A stretch of 64,000 nucleotides of DNA from Sphagnum magellanicum. Lineage: Eukaryota; Streptophyta; Sphagnopsida; Sphagnales; Sphagnaceae. Position numbers and translations under genes: made by a program. How positions within the stretch are numbered: the stretch's first letter is position 1; each line of letters starts with the position of its first letter. The notes below the pieces were generated by a model. That model was not told the origin of the DNA. It made no database searches and saw nothing but the letters and a program-made list of their open reading frames with translations. Location: the NCBI GenBank assembly GCA_021904315.1, contig CM038922.1, forward strand, positions 9,895,347-9,959,346, written 5' to 3'. Of the stretch, positions 39,684 to 49,700 are shown in pieces.

Positions 39684-40032
39684 TACCCAATCTGCATACA
39701 ACAATCTGGTCTAGATCTCTGGATTTATCTCACTCCAGAAAAACCCAATGTGCATGGAATCTGACCTCTGGATAATTTCTCACAAGAACCCAATCTGCAT
39801 GGAAGAAGATGTCTGGATAATTTTTCTCACTCCAGAAGAACCCAATCTGCATGGAAGGAGATGTCTGGATAGTTTCTCTTACTCCAAAAGAACCAAATCT
39901 GCATGGAGGAAGAAGATTTCTGGATTTCTCTCACTCCACAAGAACCCAAAGAACCCAATCTGCATGAGAAAAAGAAGATGTCTGGATTTCTCTCTCACTC
40001 CACAAGAACCTAAAGAACACAATCTGCATGCA
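39684..40032. repeat. Minisatellite of ACCCAATCTGCATG units, about seven copies
   Basis: The phrase ACCCAATCTGCATGG (or a close variant) recurs near 39685, 39741, 39789, 39840, 39893, 39953 and 40018. The linkers are of the form AAGAAGATGTCTGGAT...TCTCACTCCA.AAGA. Unit length varies from about 47 to 63 bases, so this is an irregular minisatellite. It lies immediately upstream of the NTF2_SigF-like gene. Confidence 0.85.
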
Positions 40033-41776
40033 ATAATCAATTTAGTAGTGACTATTTGTGTACAAAGAGAAAGTGGAAGTAAGGGAAAGAAGAAAGAAAG
40101 GAAAGTAGTCCACATGTCCTTGCACTCTTTCTTTATGCCATCACAGCAGTGAATAGAAAGTATTAGCTCACACACTCATGCACACACTGTAAGTATGTCA
40201 CAACTGCACACAAGTATGTCACCAAACTGCACACAAGTCCATTACAACTGCACATTATCACAAGTGCCCTCTTTGTACAAATTGCATTGTTAGTCTCACT
40301 GCTTGCAATGGGAGCAATTTTATTTGCTGCCAGATTGTGTGAGTATTTTTGATTTTACAATTTGCCATTTTAAAAAGTGACTTCCAATTCTGAGACACTG
40401 CAAAACAAAATTATCATCATTCCTGCAAAAGGTGGAGAGAATTGATTTTTTTTCCTGAAGAGACATTTTGAATGAAATTAGTTTTTTCCCGTTTCTTGAG
40501 CTGATCTTTCTCTCCTCTTCTGCAAAATAGAAAGACAACTTGTAGCAGAATTTTCAACACCCACTGGTTTTGAATTGGAGCTCTGGCTGGCTGGCTGGCT
40601 GCTGGTGCAAGTATCAGAGTTTTTCCCTTTTTTTCATTTTTCAGAACAAGCTGGTAGTGGAGCTTTGATTTCTTTTCAACAAAAGAACTCAGAATTTCAT
40701 TGTGTGCACTTGGAAGATTTTTGGTCAGTCTTGAGAGGTGTTTTTAAAAAAAAAAATCTTACATGGAATTTCAGCACAAATGATCCAAAAAAGTCCACAG
40801 CATTGGAGGTATTTTCTAAATCATTGAACTTAATCCCTTCAGGCAAAAGCAAGTGGTTTATTGAGTTTTAATTGGTAGGCAGGTAGGCAGGAAGTCATAA
40901 GAGGCATCAAAATGATCACAGGCATGAGGAGGATTGTTTGTTGAGATTGACCATCTTCACCACCTCAGTAGCCCTGTAAAACAGTTCACTCTTTTGAAGC
41001 TATAAATGGCTTTCCATGCTGACCAATTTCAATGTGCTACCAAATGTATAAATCCTATTCACCTTGCACCAAACGAAGGATTCTCCAATGTGAAGAACTA
41101 GGTATGAATTTGTTTGACTAGGACTGGGAAATACTTGAAGAAATACACTCAGAACAGGGTTGATACTTGAATGAACCAAAGGATGTTTGTTCTAACAAAT
41201 CTACGATTCTCCTATGTGAAGAACTATGTTTCTGCATGGCCAGGACTTGCAACAATGCAATTTACAACCTGCAACAGCAAGGCTAGGACTTTCAACAGCA
41301 GAACTCAAAGTCAGACAACACTTCTATTCATCTGAAAATGCATCTCCACTATTGTAAAAGGGTGTATTGACCAACTCAGCTAGCAAGGATAATATACTAC
41401 ATCCACCCCTCAATAGAAGGCTACATTTGAAAGCATTTTTGAACCACCCACACACAATCAGTAGCTTCTGTAATTTCTACACAGTTCAAGTGTGATGTGC
41501 TCGAAGTCGAGGCTGCTTTCTTCCTATTGATTGATCCATTAGTTTTACATTGTTGAAACATGAAAAGTGGCAAATTTTTGCAGCAAATCACATCCAACAT
41601 ACAAAACACTTTTTTCAAACCCTAAACCCTAATTTTCACTCCCAACATGTTCACACACTCTAGAAACCCCAGGCTTTTTTGCAATAGGTAGCAAACTCTA
41701 CACAAAATTGAAAATTGTGCCAAAACTCAATCTGTGGTTTGCTTGATGATGACGTTCCATGGTAAATTCAGTCATT
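40033..41776. other. Intergenic, no gene seen
   Basis: No supported gene. A short direct repeat (GATTCTCC.ATGTGAAGAACTA near 41070 and 41206) is present. A telomere-like AAACCCTAAACCCTAA run occurs near 41618-41633. Confidence 0.45.
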
Positions 41777-42525
41777 TCAGGACTCAACTTCCATAGCCTG
41801 TGACGCCTTGGCCATTTTTGCTGAAGAAAGCTGCACCTGGAACTTCCTCTTCTTACCTACTTTGAAAGTTCTCTTCTTGATCTGCTTTCCTGTGTCAATC
41901 TGCAAGGGAAAAAACAAAGGGGCGTGGATTGGTGTTGGTTTAATTCTCAGAAAATTCTTATTGCAAAAACAGTCCATTTCAAAACTCGTATGTTAAATAT
42001 TATCTGCATCACAACAGACCCATTGTGCAACCCCATGAATGGCATGAAAAAGTTCAGCACTGCAGAAAAAAAAATTGAATGCAATTTGATTTCCCACATC
42101 AACCAAATCAACTAAACCCTAAACCTCACCTTCATTTTGTCAGCTTTAACCTTCTGCTTGGCAGCCTTCTTCTCTCTCTTTTCTCGATCTTCCTTCTCAC
42201 CTGAGATCAACAAACCGCAGAAACAAATCTCTAGCTCAGAACAACAGACATTTGATTCTCCAGGGAGACATTAAAACAACAGACAAAACCTACCGGAAAT
42301 GGAAAAAAAAAAAAGAAGCGAGGCCACTTCTGCATCCTAAGCCTTACAAAAGAATCCCTCCATTGATCTATCAATCCCCAGCCCTAATATACATATTCAA
42401 ACAGAAGAACCCAAGAAACCAAAGCTCTGGAAATCAAGAAGATGGGAAAGAGGAGGAAGGGACTGACGCTTGAGATCAAACGCATGTTGCTTCACGCGCG
42501 TGCTCAACTTGTTTTTCTTCGACAT
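41777..42525 (-). CDS. Small lysine-rich basic protein, probably nucleolar
   Basis: Three exons join in frame: 42525-42468, 42200-42130 and 41899-41777, giving 83 aa. It begins MSKKNKLSTRVKQHAFDLKR, continues as a charged K/E/A-rich helix (EKEDREKREKKAAKQKVK), and ends with KKRTFKVGKKRKFQVQLSS and a short acidic tail (MEVES). Splice sites and phases (1/2, then 0) are clean. I cannot name the family with confidence. The composition and size resemble small ribosome-biogenesis or nucleolar proteins. The upstream side (42640-42745) carries repeated AACCCTA boxes; telo-boxes of this kind are typical of plant ribosomal-protein and translation-related promoters. The nucleolar role is therefore an inference from composition and promoter, not from homology. 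Confidence 0.7.
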
Positions 42526-42639
42526 ACTGCACAATCTCTCGAGTCTCTTCCAGGCGCTTGTCGTCGTCGCTGTATCGCTCTCCGTCTTCCCTCCTTCCTT
42601 GCTTCTGGCGCGCCGACGTCTTCTCGGGTCATGTTCCAG

Positions 42640-42745
42640 GGTTCTAGGGTTGAGGGTTTCATGGTTCTAGGGTTTCGAGGGTTCTAGGGTTGAGGGTTTC
42701 AAGTTTTCTAGGGTTCCAGGGTTTAGGGATCTTAGGTTTTGCCCT
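42640..42745 (-). promoter_or_regulatory. Telo-box-like repeat cluster upstream of the small basic protein gene
   Basis: CTAGGGTT / GAGGGTTTC / TTTAGGG motifs recur about eight times in 106 bases. On the gene's coding strand these read AACCCTAG and AAACCCTA. They sit about 115-220 bases upstream of the ATG at 42525. Telo-boxes act with site II elements in plant housekeeping promoters. Confidence 0.6.
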
Positions 42746-43215
42746 AAATATATAATGTCAATATAGTGGCCTTATATAGTGTCAATTCGAAAATATAAAT
42801 ATATAATTATATCTATGATTTAAACATTGTAAAGAAATAAAAAGAGTAAAATTAATAAATTATTATTCTTAAACATCTAACAATGACAAAGAATGTATTA
42901 TAATCTTTTATAATCATCTTTCAAATTTCATGAAATGTGCTTTAATAGTTATATATTTTTATCATTATTATGATCATGAGTGTACTCTTGAGCAATGTTT
43001 ATGAGCCTCTTCATTGTCCTTGTGTTTGTCAATTTTTTACTTGTCCCATAGTAAGGTTTATATTTTGTGAATTATTTATGTGTCCTTCAACTTTTATGGA
43101 TTTGTAAACAAAAAAAACTACATCAATACACTAATCTTGTTTGACAATTTTTGTTCCCAAAGCTTAGAATCTCTAATGGAAGACAACATGTATTATAAAC
43201 TTGTGTCACATAACA
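42746..43215. other. AT-rich intergenic, no gene seen
   Basis: Only short unsupported frames. It ends at the A that precedes the left end of Helitron 2. Confidence 0.45.
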
Positions 43216-44157
43216 TCTAATATATTAATTCAGCAAGTCTATCTGTCAGTCAGTCTGTGACGGTGGGCCAGCACGGGCGGGTTGGGCACGGGAGAGGTTC
43301 AAGTTCATCCATAACAAGTTCAGGCATCCAATGGATGGATGGTGCGCCGGTGGGTGCTGAATCACTCTGGCCTAATGTGATCCAATGAAAACCGGTGTTC
43401 GGGCATCCAGTGGATGGATGGTGCGTTGGCGGGTGCTAAATCACTCTGGCCCAGTGTGATCCGATGGAAACCGTTGTTTAATAGCAATTGGAAAAATATA
43501 AAAAACTGCGAGGGGGGGGGGGGGGGGGGGTGGGGTATGTCGGTTATTTCTTGGAATGGCTCGTTCCGCTACGTAGGAAAAGAAAGTACGTTCCCATCAT
43601 ACCCAATAAAGCACGAACACATGCTTTCCCATCACTGTGGAGTGCTTCTGTGAATGAATGAATGAATGAAAAATGCCCTCCGGTTATCATATCGGGTATG
43701 CACCACTCACTTAGCGGCCGCTTTTTAAAATTTTCAAACAATCGGTGTGGCTATATAACCACGGTTCCCAAATTTTCATGAAAAAAAACGAAAGTCTAAG
43801 AACCAGTGTGCTTTTTTACCGGTTCTTTCGTAAAACCTCTAGTTCTTCTTTTGAAAGAACTGGAACCGGTGATACTTTGATTATGGGGCAAAAAAATTCA
43901 AAGAATCAGAACCAACACTGGAACTAACCACCATTAGCGGGTTATTAGAAGGGTGGTTCTTACCATTCTCACGGTTCTCAAAAAATCAATGAATTAAAAT
44001 ATGGAACCGGCGGTTCTTTATATTTTTCCAATTTCCCATAGTCATGACTTTCTGAAATGGTAGAATGTCATTGAGCTTTAGGGTTTCAGGGGTCGTCATC
44101 AGGGGTCATCGCCGCTTCAGTGCCATGTCGTGCCTTGCAGGCACAGGTTACCACTAG
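43216..44157 (+). mobile_element. Helitron 2, non-autonomous, same family as Helitron 1
   Basis: The left end TCTAATATATTAATTCA, followed by AAGTCT..CTGTCAGTC and GTCTGTGACG, parallels Helitron 1. The right end is a perfect 6-bp stem (GTGCCT-TGC-AGGCAC, 44130-44144), then AGGTTACCACTAG and host T. The insertion is between A and T. The 942-bp interior has no ORF of note, a run of 19 G (43512-43530), a GAATGAATGAATGAAT run, and several CGGTTCTTT motifs also seen near 62.7-62.9 kb. Confidence 0.85.
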
Positions 44158-45087
44158 TATTATGTAAACAATCAAAAGTTCAACATCTATCAATGAAGGT
44201 CATGTTAAATCAAAATTGAAAATTTGGACAACTACATTAAATTACAAGTGAAAGGATTATGTTCCAAAACTTTTTTTTTATTTTGGTTACACTTTCAACT
44301 TACTAAGCAATCTTTTGATGTTTACTCCTTTCCAAATTGCAAGGTCAAATTTTTCATAAGTTTTTAGATTTTACCAACATTTCATATGTGCATATGAAGG
44401 TGGTGTAGCATGTTACAAGCTTGCAACAAACATTAGAGCATCACCCAACCCCTATTTGTATTTGGCTTTCACATGTGTTTGTCTCATCCAACATTGAGTG
44501 CTAATTATTTCCCTATCTCCACCCATAAACATGAAAATTGGATAATATAAAGTAGGAGACTATTTAAATTCCATGAAATGGGCCAATTAAAAATAGTCAT
44601 TATTTCTTACTAACCCATTTAGAGATCCCCATATCATATGCATACTTATAGGTTCAAATGCATTGTCATGTTATTTAAAAGTTTTTATTTCATCCAAATT
44701 CTTGTGCACATGCCATTATACTATTAGTGGACATGTTTTGTAGGGATTGAAAATAGGTCAAAAAGTGGTCATATTGGTTGTTTGAAATATACTTCAAGGA
44801 CTAAAAACCTATATTTGATTTTGGAAAAGGAAAATATAAGACCTTTAAACATCATTACTCATTTTTCACCATTACAAAAAAAAGATGTTGTGATAATTTT
44901 TTTATTATTGTGTTTAGTTAAGCTTTTCCCAATTTCTTTAGGAAAATAAAACATGATAATAAACTAGTGGTAAAAAAACACTCTAAGAACATTAACCTTT
45001 CATGAAATGAGAAAACTAAGTTGTTTTCCTTCCATGCTCACAATATTAAAATAATACAACATAAGTTTGTGATATACATGGATGCAT
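44158..45087. other. AT-rich intergenic, no gene seen
   Basis: No supported feature. The phrase AGCATGTTACAAG near 44409 reappears just after element 2 (52919), which may reflect a repeated host sequence. Confidence 0.4.
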
Positions 45088-45880
45088 TGTGGTGTGAAAA
45101 GAGGTAGTATAAAATCTGATCGAATCCTGGGTTTTGCGTCAAGCGACTCAGTGTGGCGGCACTCCATAATGGACTGCATAGAATTGCATGGCTTTTCCTT
45201 TGAGCTATGCATTGGATTGGGTATGGCGGCTTGTATTGATGAAGGGAGATGGCAAGTCGGCGAAAGGAGGATCGGATCAGGATGACAAGGAAGATTTTGG
45301 GGAGGCTTCTGGGAGAAGCAACGGAGGTCCGAGAAAGAAAGATCAGAGGATCGTTTTGGAAAAAGATTTTTTGGCTATGTAGAAGATAGAATCGAAATAG
45401 CTAGAGAAAGTATCAGGCGGTTTTTGGGGAAGAATCGATAGAAGAAAATACTCTGTAGTCAGGAGCGAGGCTCAGTTCTTTCTTTTTCCGTTGCGTTGGG
45501 TAAATCTAGTCAAGCATCTGCTGCAGAGGAACTTCAGGAGAGAGAGACGATGAGAGGTTTAAGCTAGATTGTTGAAGTTCTGTGATTTGGGAGAGAGCTT
45601 GTGCTCTCGGGTGTAATTACTTGGTGAATATTGAATGGAATTGTTCTTTGGCTGGCATCTGCGAGTGTGCTAGCAAAACAAGAGTCTGTACTTTCGAAGG
45701 TCTGCCTGTTGTTGTGTGTGTTCATGATGCGTAGTCTATAGACCTCGGGATTAGTAGATAGATCAGGTCCTTTGAGGAGTCTGGTGATGTCTGTGCAAGA
45801 TGTCAAATCAGAACATGGTTATGGTGTAACCCTAGGGGTTCGATGGTGTTGGCTGTAAGTTTGGACACCTCATTTTTGGT
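45088..45880 (+). repeat. 5' LTR of element 2
   Basis: 793 bp, paired with 52122-52914. The last bases before the primer-binding site (TTTTTGGT) are shared with the 3' LTR end, so the boundary overlaps or abuts the primer site. Most of the LTR-LTR differences I saw are transitions. Confidence 0.88.
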
Positions 45881-45888
45881 ATCAGAGC
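45877..45888 (+). promoter_or_regulatory. Primer-binding site of element 2
   Basis: TGGTATCAGAGC, matching the complement of the initiator tRNA-Met 3' end, directly at the LTR edge. Confidence 0.85.
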
Positions 45889-45953
45889 ATGGTTCCAATT
45901 GTACAACCTTGGTAGAACCTGTGTGTAGTTAGGTAGTATGATGATTAAAGATC

Positions 45954-46250
45954 ATGTCTTCATCTAGTGGTGAGGAGATCCCTGAAGTATTTGTGACTCA
46001 GGAGAATCGAGAGTTTACTCTTGTTAAAAGATTCAATTTCTGGACATTGCAGAATGGGCCACAAAGAGGAGCTGTGATTTTAAGGTTTGTGGGTTTCGGT
46101 CTTGTTAGTCTTGTAAGTCTAGACCCTGACCGAGCTCGCGTTGGGGACATTGCGGTAGAAGTATCTCATAATGGATTTTATACTAGTGCAAGGATCTGGT
46201 TGAAGGTGACCGATGGAACGAGAGGCTGGGTATGGATCTCGGAGTTATAG
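45954..46250 (+). CDS. Leader ORF-a of element 2 (98 aa, unknown function)
   Basis: It starts at the first ATG after the primer-binding site (MSSSSGEEIPE) and ends WVWISEL. It has mixed hydrophobic/charged content with no recognised domain. The diverged element 1 retains matching pieces (MSDSSEEQ, GALILRQLGFG, VGDIIVE, GARGWV), so the reading frame is an old feature of the family. The 3' end overlaps ORF-b by 38 bases in the +1 frame. It could be a separate small protein or the first half of a frameshifted leader protein. Confidence 0.6.
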   Translation: MSSSSGEEIPEVFVTQENREFTLVKRFNFWTLQNGPQRGAVILRFVGFGLVSLVSLDPDRARVGDIAVEVSHNGFYTSARIWLKVTDGTRGWVWISEL

Positions 46251-46611
46251 GACAACTTCTATTTCACCTCCTACCTTGCGTAGAATAGCACCAGGTAGAG
46301 CAGAGAGGCAGGCTAGCATTCCAAGATTAGGAGATATTTGGGTACCTAAGTCTGCTGTGTCTCCTAATCATTTTACAAGGTTCTATATTCCGGGAGTAGA
46401 AGACTTATATCAAGAAGGAGATCGGGTGCTGCGCGTACAGCATAGTGGATCTCGCTCGCGACTCATCAGCTGGCGAATCTGGAAACATCAGGATGGTGGA
46501 TGGAGATTCCAACAGGAATCTACTGATGAACAGGGATTCACTACTGTTCCGTCCAATTTCGAACCTCTGAGGCCGATCCATGAAGGAGCACAATCCGAAT
46601 TTGCTGGATGA
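46213..46611 (+). CDS. Leader ORF-b of element 2 (132 aa, unknown function)
   Basis: It starts at ATG 46213 inside the end of ORF-a (MEREAGYGSR). The core SISPPTLRR, IPRLGDIWVP, NHFTRFYIPGVEDLY is conserved in element 1 (ILPPTLRR, VPRLNDVWIP, NHFIKFFIPRMEDLF), including the start context ATGGARC. The C-terminal half is Trp/Arg-rich (ISWRIWKHQDGGWRFQQE). I recognise no domain. It precedes gag by 168 bases. Conservation across two diverged copies argues that it encodes something used by the element. Confidence 0.6.
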   Translation: MEREAGYGSRSYRTTSISPPTLRRIAPGRAERQASIPRLGDIWVPKSAVSPNHFTRFYIPGVEDLYQEGDRVLRVQHSGSRSRLISWRIWKHQDGGWRFQQESTDEQGFTTVPSNFEPLRPIHEGAQSEFAG

Positions 46612-46779
46612 CCTGGACGTTGTTTTGTTGACATTACTGTGATCAGGACTGAATTCCAGGAGTTGAGATTCTGATTAGTTTGTTTGCATCTGTGTTCTTT
46701 TCATTTTTGTTTGTTTTTGAAAAGTTTTTGGGTGGAGAGGGGTTGCTGCACTCTGGTTGTGTTGCAGAGCATCTGAGAA

Positions 46780-49700
46780 ATGACAAGTCCACAAGGATTG
46801 GATGATCTGTTTTGGGGGCGTGATCATGAGGACGTCACCGACTGGGCTGAGCGGTTGACCATGGCCGCCGAAGTCCGAGATCTGACACCAGATAAGCTAT
46901 TCAAGATAGCTAAGCTGAACTTGCGTGGTCGTGCAAAAGATTGGTTTCAACGACTTCAGCCTGTGCCCAATGACTGGACTGAACTGCAAACTTTGATGGT
47001 CCAGAAGTATGGCAGTATAGATGCTGATGACATCCGCATGAAAATGGATGTCATCAAGCAAGAAACCAGGGAGCGTGTTTAGACGTACTTTGGACGTCTG
47101 GACAAGATGTTCCGGAAAGGACAGATTTCGGATATAGAACAGAAAAAGAGATTTCTGGCCAAATTGAGGCTAGAAATTCGGAAATTGTGCATGGTAAGGG
47201 TATTCGCAGACATCGAGGAGCTGGTGGCTGCAGCGATTGAAGTGGAGAGAGTCTTAGGAGAACTGGGAGAAACACCTTTCGAACCCCTGAAGGAGGAACA
47301 AGAAGAAGGGACTGAGGACAACACCGTGGAAAAACAGGTTGCTGCTCTAAATAGCACCCTGATTAATTTTTTAAAAGAAAATGGGCAAGCTCCAGCATCT
47401 GCATCATCCTCGTCCAATGTGTTAGGAGTATGTCAGATCTGCCAAGCAGGAGATCACAAGACCACCAACTGTCCGAGGCACCATGAAGCACGGCCGAAAT
47501 GCGCCAAGTGCGGTATGCCGCATAGGACGGAGAATTGTGGGAAAAAGTGTACCTTTTGCACAGGTTTGGGGCACTCAGAGGATCGTTGCTGGAGGAAACC
47601 CAAAGAAGGAGTGAAGCATGATGGAACAGCAAACTTTGTAGAAGTTCTGCTGAGTGATGAACAAGCAACGCTGCAGCAGTTAAATAGGTTGTGTGGCAGT
47701 GAGAAATTATTTTCATACACCCGAGTTCCGAGAAGACGAATTCCTGTTGAGGTGGCACCTACGATCAGTGCTCCCTCTCCGGAAGTTGACGAAGAAGGTA
47801 GGAGGATGAATCGGGAGTCCTTAGTCAAATCAAAGATACTCTCACATTTTATAAAAGGGAAGATTGCCCTGAGTCCTATGGAAATAGTGCTGATGATCCC
47901 TGGAGAGCTTGAACATCTGGAGAATTTAGTAAAGCTTGCCCGAAGGAAGAAGGACGCTGAATTGGTGAGCGACCAAGTTTCAAGTGTATCACCTGTTCCA
48001 GCGATCAGGAGGATTTGTGTGAACAAGACCAACAGGAGCAGGACGCTCCATCTGCAGGTGGAGATAGACAGGTACATCATAGAAGGACTCGTAGACACAG
48101 GGGCATCGATGTCCGTCATAGCTGCCGCCGTGGTAAGAGAGATGGGGATGATGCACCTAGTTGTTGGATCGGAGAGCTACAAGACAGCATCAGGGGTCCT
48201 TACTCAAGCCCTAGGACGAATTAATGAAGTTGTTGTGAGTGTTGGAGGAGTGAATTGTGCCATGACCTTCATAGTGGTGGATACGGACAGCTACGATGTG
48301 TTACTTGGTCTAGATTTTTTGATGAAGATCGAAGCTGTTGTGGATGTGGAGAGAGGACTTATCTAGATACGAAGAGGACCAGGGACGAACGTGGAGGTAC
48401 TACCATTGACCGTCAACCTACTTCAAAGCGTGAATTCAGGACCTCAAGGGCAGAATGCTACTGTGAGCACTAAGGGCACCTCCATTGAGTCCTTGGGAAT
48501 CAATCTTGAGGAATTATCATCAAGTGGCTCTGAGGATGTGTTAGAAACAACATCTGACACTGACACAGAGGAAGATAATGCAGAAGAGGCTCGAACCATG
48601 AAGCAGCTCGATGTAGCGTCCGAATTCGGGGATACCGAATTTGAAGAGCTGGTCTTGAAGGAAGGACCAGCACAAATTTTGCAGCTGACATTACAGGATC
48701 GGACTGATGAATTCATGAAGGAGGAGATTTCCGATTCGGATGATTACGCTGACTGGATACAGTGGGTATCTGATGCGGAGAAGCGAAGGATGTACAGTAG
48801 GGAAGCTGAAAAGCTTGTGGAGGTACCTACTGTGTTACAAACACATCCATCGGCTAAGGATGAGGAGCCTCCCAACCAAGCAACATCATCAACAGCATGC
48901 TCGGACATGAGCACACGATGGGAACAAATCTCTCAGAGGATTCAGATTGATAGCGATCTGGGAGAAGAGAGGAAACAGGAGCTCTGGAAGATGATTGGGA
49001 GTTATCAGGATGTATTCGCTTGGAATAAGAAGGAGTTGGGTTGCTGTACCATTGGAGAACACTGCATTGACACGCAAGGATTCCCGCCTTGCAATATGAC
49101 TCCAGGCCGTCTGTCTTTCTGGGAAGAAACTGAAGTTAAGAGGCAGATCGACGAGCTGGTTGACCTGGGTAAGATGAAACCCAGCAACTCTGAGTACGCC
49201 TGCCGAGTAACGCTGCCAATCAAGAAGGATGGAAGCAGGTGATTTTGCGGAGATTATCGACCTCTCAACGCACAAACGCGTCGAGATATGTTTCCAATGC
49301 CACTGGTTGAAGATGTGATAGATCAACTGGGGAAATCAACCTAGTTTACCACTCTGGACTTACAATCAGGATTTTGGCAGATTCGAATGTCCAGTGAAGA
49401 TGTCAAGAAAACAGCCCTGATCACCAAAACAGGACTGTACGATTGGACTGTGATGCCTTTCGGGCTCAAGAATGCAACGAGCACATTCTCTCGGACAATG
49501 GCTGAGGTCTTTAAGGATCTGGGCAGCAGGTTCTTAAAGGTGTTCGTTGACGACCTTAACATACATAGCGAGAGCTGGGGAGAGCATCTGAGACACCTGG
49601 ACAAGGTTCTCTGCAGACTCAGAGAGGTGAATTTGAAGCTCAACCCGAATAAATGTTGTTTTGCCAAGAAGGCAATAACTTTTCTGGGTCACATGGTGAA

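Noticed and set aside
39684..40032. Possible CRISPR-like spaced repeat
   Set aside because: Unit spacing is irregular, linkers are themselves repeated, and this is plant nuclear DNA, so minisatellite is the right label.
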